This document shows positions 63,664 to 64,000 of a DNA stretch of 64,000 nucleotides, piece by piece. The stretch's first letter is position 1. The number at the start of each line of letters is the position of its first letter. The stretch comes from Paeniglutamicibacter quisquiliarum. Lineage in GTDB: Bacteria > Actinomycetota > Actinomycetes > Actinomycetales > Micrococcaceae. Where the stretch lies: positions 1-64,000 of the forward strand of contig NZ_JAHRED010000014.1 of assembly GCF_019084045.1 (NCBI RefSeq), written 5' to 3'. The notes below the pieces were generated by a model. That model saw only the letters and a program-made list of their open reading frames with translations. It was not told the DNA's origin and searched no databases. The position numbers were made by a program, and so were the translations under genes.

Positions 63664-64000
63664 TTATGCCTCGCGGATTAGCGGGCTCAGCGTTGCCGCA
63701 TGCTCGGCGGCGCCGGCCAGGCCCAGGGATTCGAGCCAGTTGCCAAGCATTTGGTATCCACCTTCCGTGAGAACCGATTCGGGGTGGAACTGCACGCCCC
63801 ACAGCGGGGCGTCGCGGTGTGCCAGTCCCATGATCACGCCGTTCTCCGTCTCGGCGGTGATCTCCAGGGAATCGGGAATGCTCGAGCGCACCGCCGCCAG
63901 CGAGTGGTAGCGGGTGGCGGTGAACGGGCTGGGGATGTGCGCGAAGATCGGGTGCCCGGTGTGGAGAACCGGGGAGGTCTTGCCGTGCATGAGCTCCTGC
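63664..64000 (-). CDS. Aminodeoxychorismate/anthranilate synthase component II (glutamine amidotransferase), partial
   Basis: Only the C-terminal 111 residues are inside; the gene continues past the right edge (reading stays open to position 64000). [32 protein letters not shown], and [15 protein letters not shown], which carries the catalytic His and Glu of class I glutaminases, identify TrpG/PabA. It supplies ammonia for anthranilate or p-aminobenzoate. A trpG-like gene convergent with pknB is conserved in actinobacteria (Mycobacterium trpG/Rv0013). Whether it serves TrpE, PabB or both cannot be seen here. Confidence 0.9.
   Translation of the reverse strand, partial: QELMHGKTSPVLHTGHPIFAHIPSPFTATRYHSLAAVRSSIPDSLEITAETENGVIMGLAHRDAPLWGVQFHPESVLTEGGYQMLGNWLESLGLAGAAEHAATLSPLIREA

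Overview
This 64-kb window is high-GC chromosomal DNA, densely coding on both strands. Its content is typical of a Gram-positive actinobacterium of the Micrococcaceae (Arthrobacter-like, for example Arthrobacter or Paeniglutamicibacter). The placement is inferred from gene order (tilS-hpt-ftsH-folate cluster, fhaA-fhaB-pstP-rodA-pbpA-pknA-pknB), the many GTG starts and several actinobacteria-restricted families (DUF2342 protease, DUF3180, DUF5997). It rests on no database search. About 62 protein genes, one tRNA, one riboswitch and a set of hairpin terminators are supported. No phage, IS element or CRISPR array was seen.

Layout. 0.2-1.2 kb: an FMN-dependent nitronate monooxygenase-like enzyme. 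1.3-14.8 kb: a long leftward cluster. Read in its direction of transcription it is dacB, a DUF2342 metalloprotease, tilS, hpt, ftsH, folE-folP-folB-folK, a DUF3180 membrane protein, two bacterial PH-domain membrane proteins, a DUF2520 Rossmann protein and panC. It links tRNA maturation, purine salvage, membrane proteolysis, folate synthesis and pantothenate synthesis. 14.9-19.4 kb: ppa, a MocR regulator facing a YczE-type membrane protein, a SatD-like/HTH protein, a DUF1761 membrane protein and a small lipoprotein. 19.5-24.3 kb: a Cof-type HAD phosphatase, serS, a lipid kinase, pheA and a rhodanese. 24.5-32.7 kb: an amidase, a POT peptide transporter, a DUF4190 protein, a cytoplasmic M4 metalloprotease, pgm and an aldehyde dehydrogenase. 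32.8-37.3 kb: a TPP riboswitch controlling thiM-thiE-thiD/tenA (thiamine salvage), then a uracil/xanthine-type permease.

37.4-45.9 kb is the most distinctive block. A beta-phosphoglucomutase/GH65 phosphorylase fusion is transcribed away from a solute-binding protein and two permeases of an alpha-glucoside-type ABC importer, across a 621-bp structured intergenic region. A degenerate phosphotransferase-fold protein follows. Together with pgm, 6 kb away, this suggests uptake and phosphorolysis of an alpha-linked disaccharide.

45.9-53.9 kb: a leftward set of metabolic genes (GDPD, HAD, PfkB kinase, alpha/beta hydrolase, enoyl-CoA hydratase), a LysR-like effector-domain protein lacking its HTH that faces a DUF5997 gene across a perfect 16-bp palindrome, a universal stress protein, a dienelactone hydrolase and aquaporin Z. 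54.0-64.0 kb: tRNA-Leu(CAG) and the conserved actinobacterial cell-shape and signalling operon fhaA-fhaB-pstP-rodA-pbpA-pknA-pknB, ending at a very strong terminator opposite a partial trpG/pabA glutaminase that runs off the window.

The best leads for new biology are the palindromic, apparently leaderless divergent promoter between the HTH-less LysR-like gene and the DUF5997 gene, the fused phosphorylase/mutase locus with its unusual DNA structure and neighbouring pseudokinase-like protein, and the PASTA-bearing PknA.
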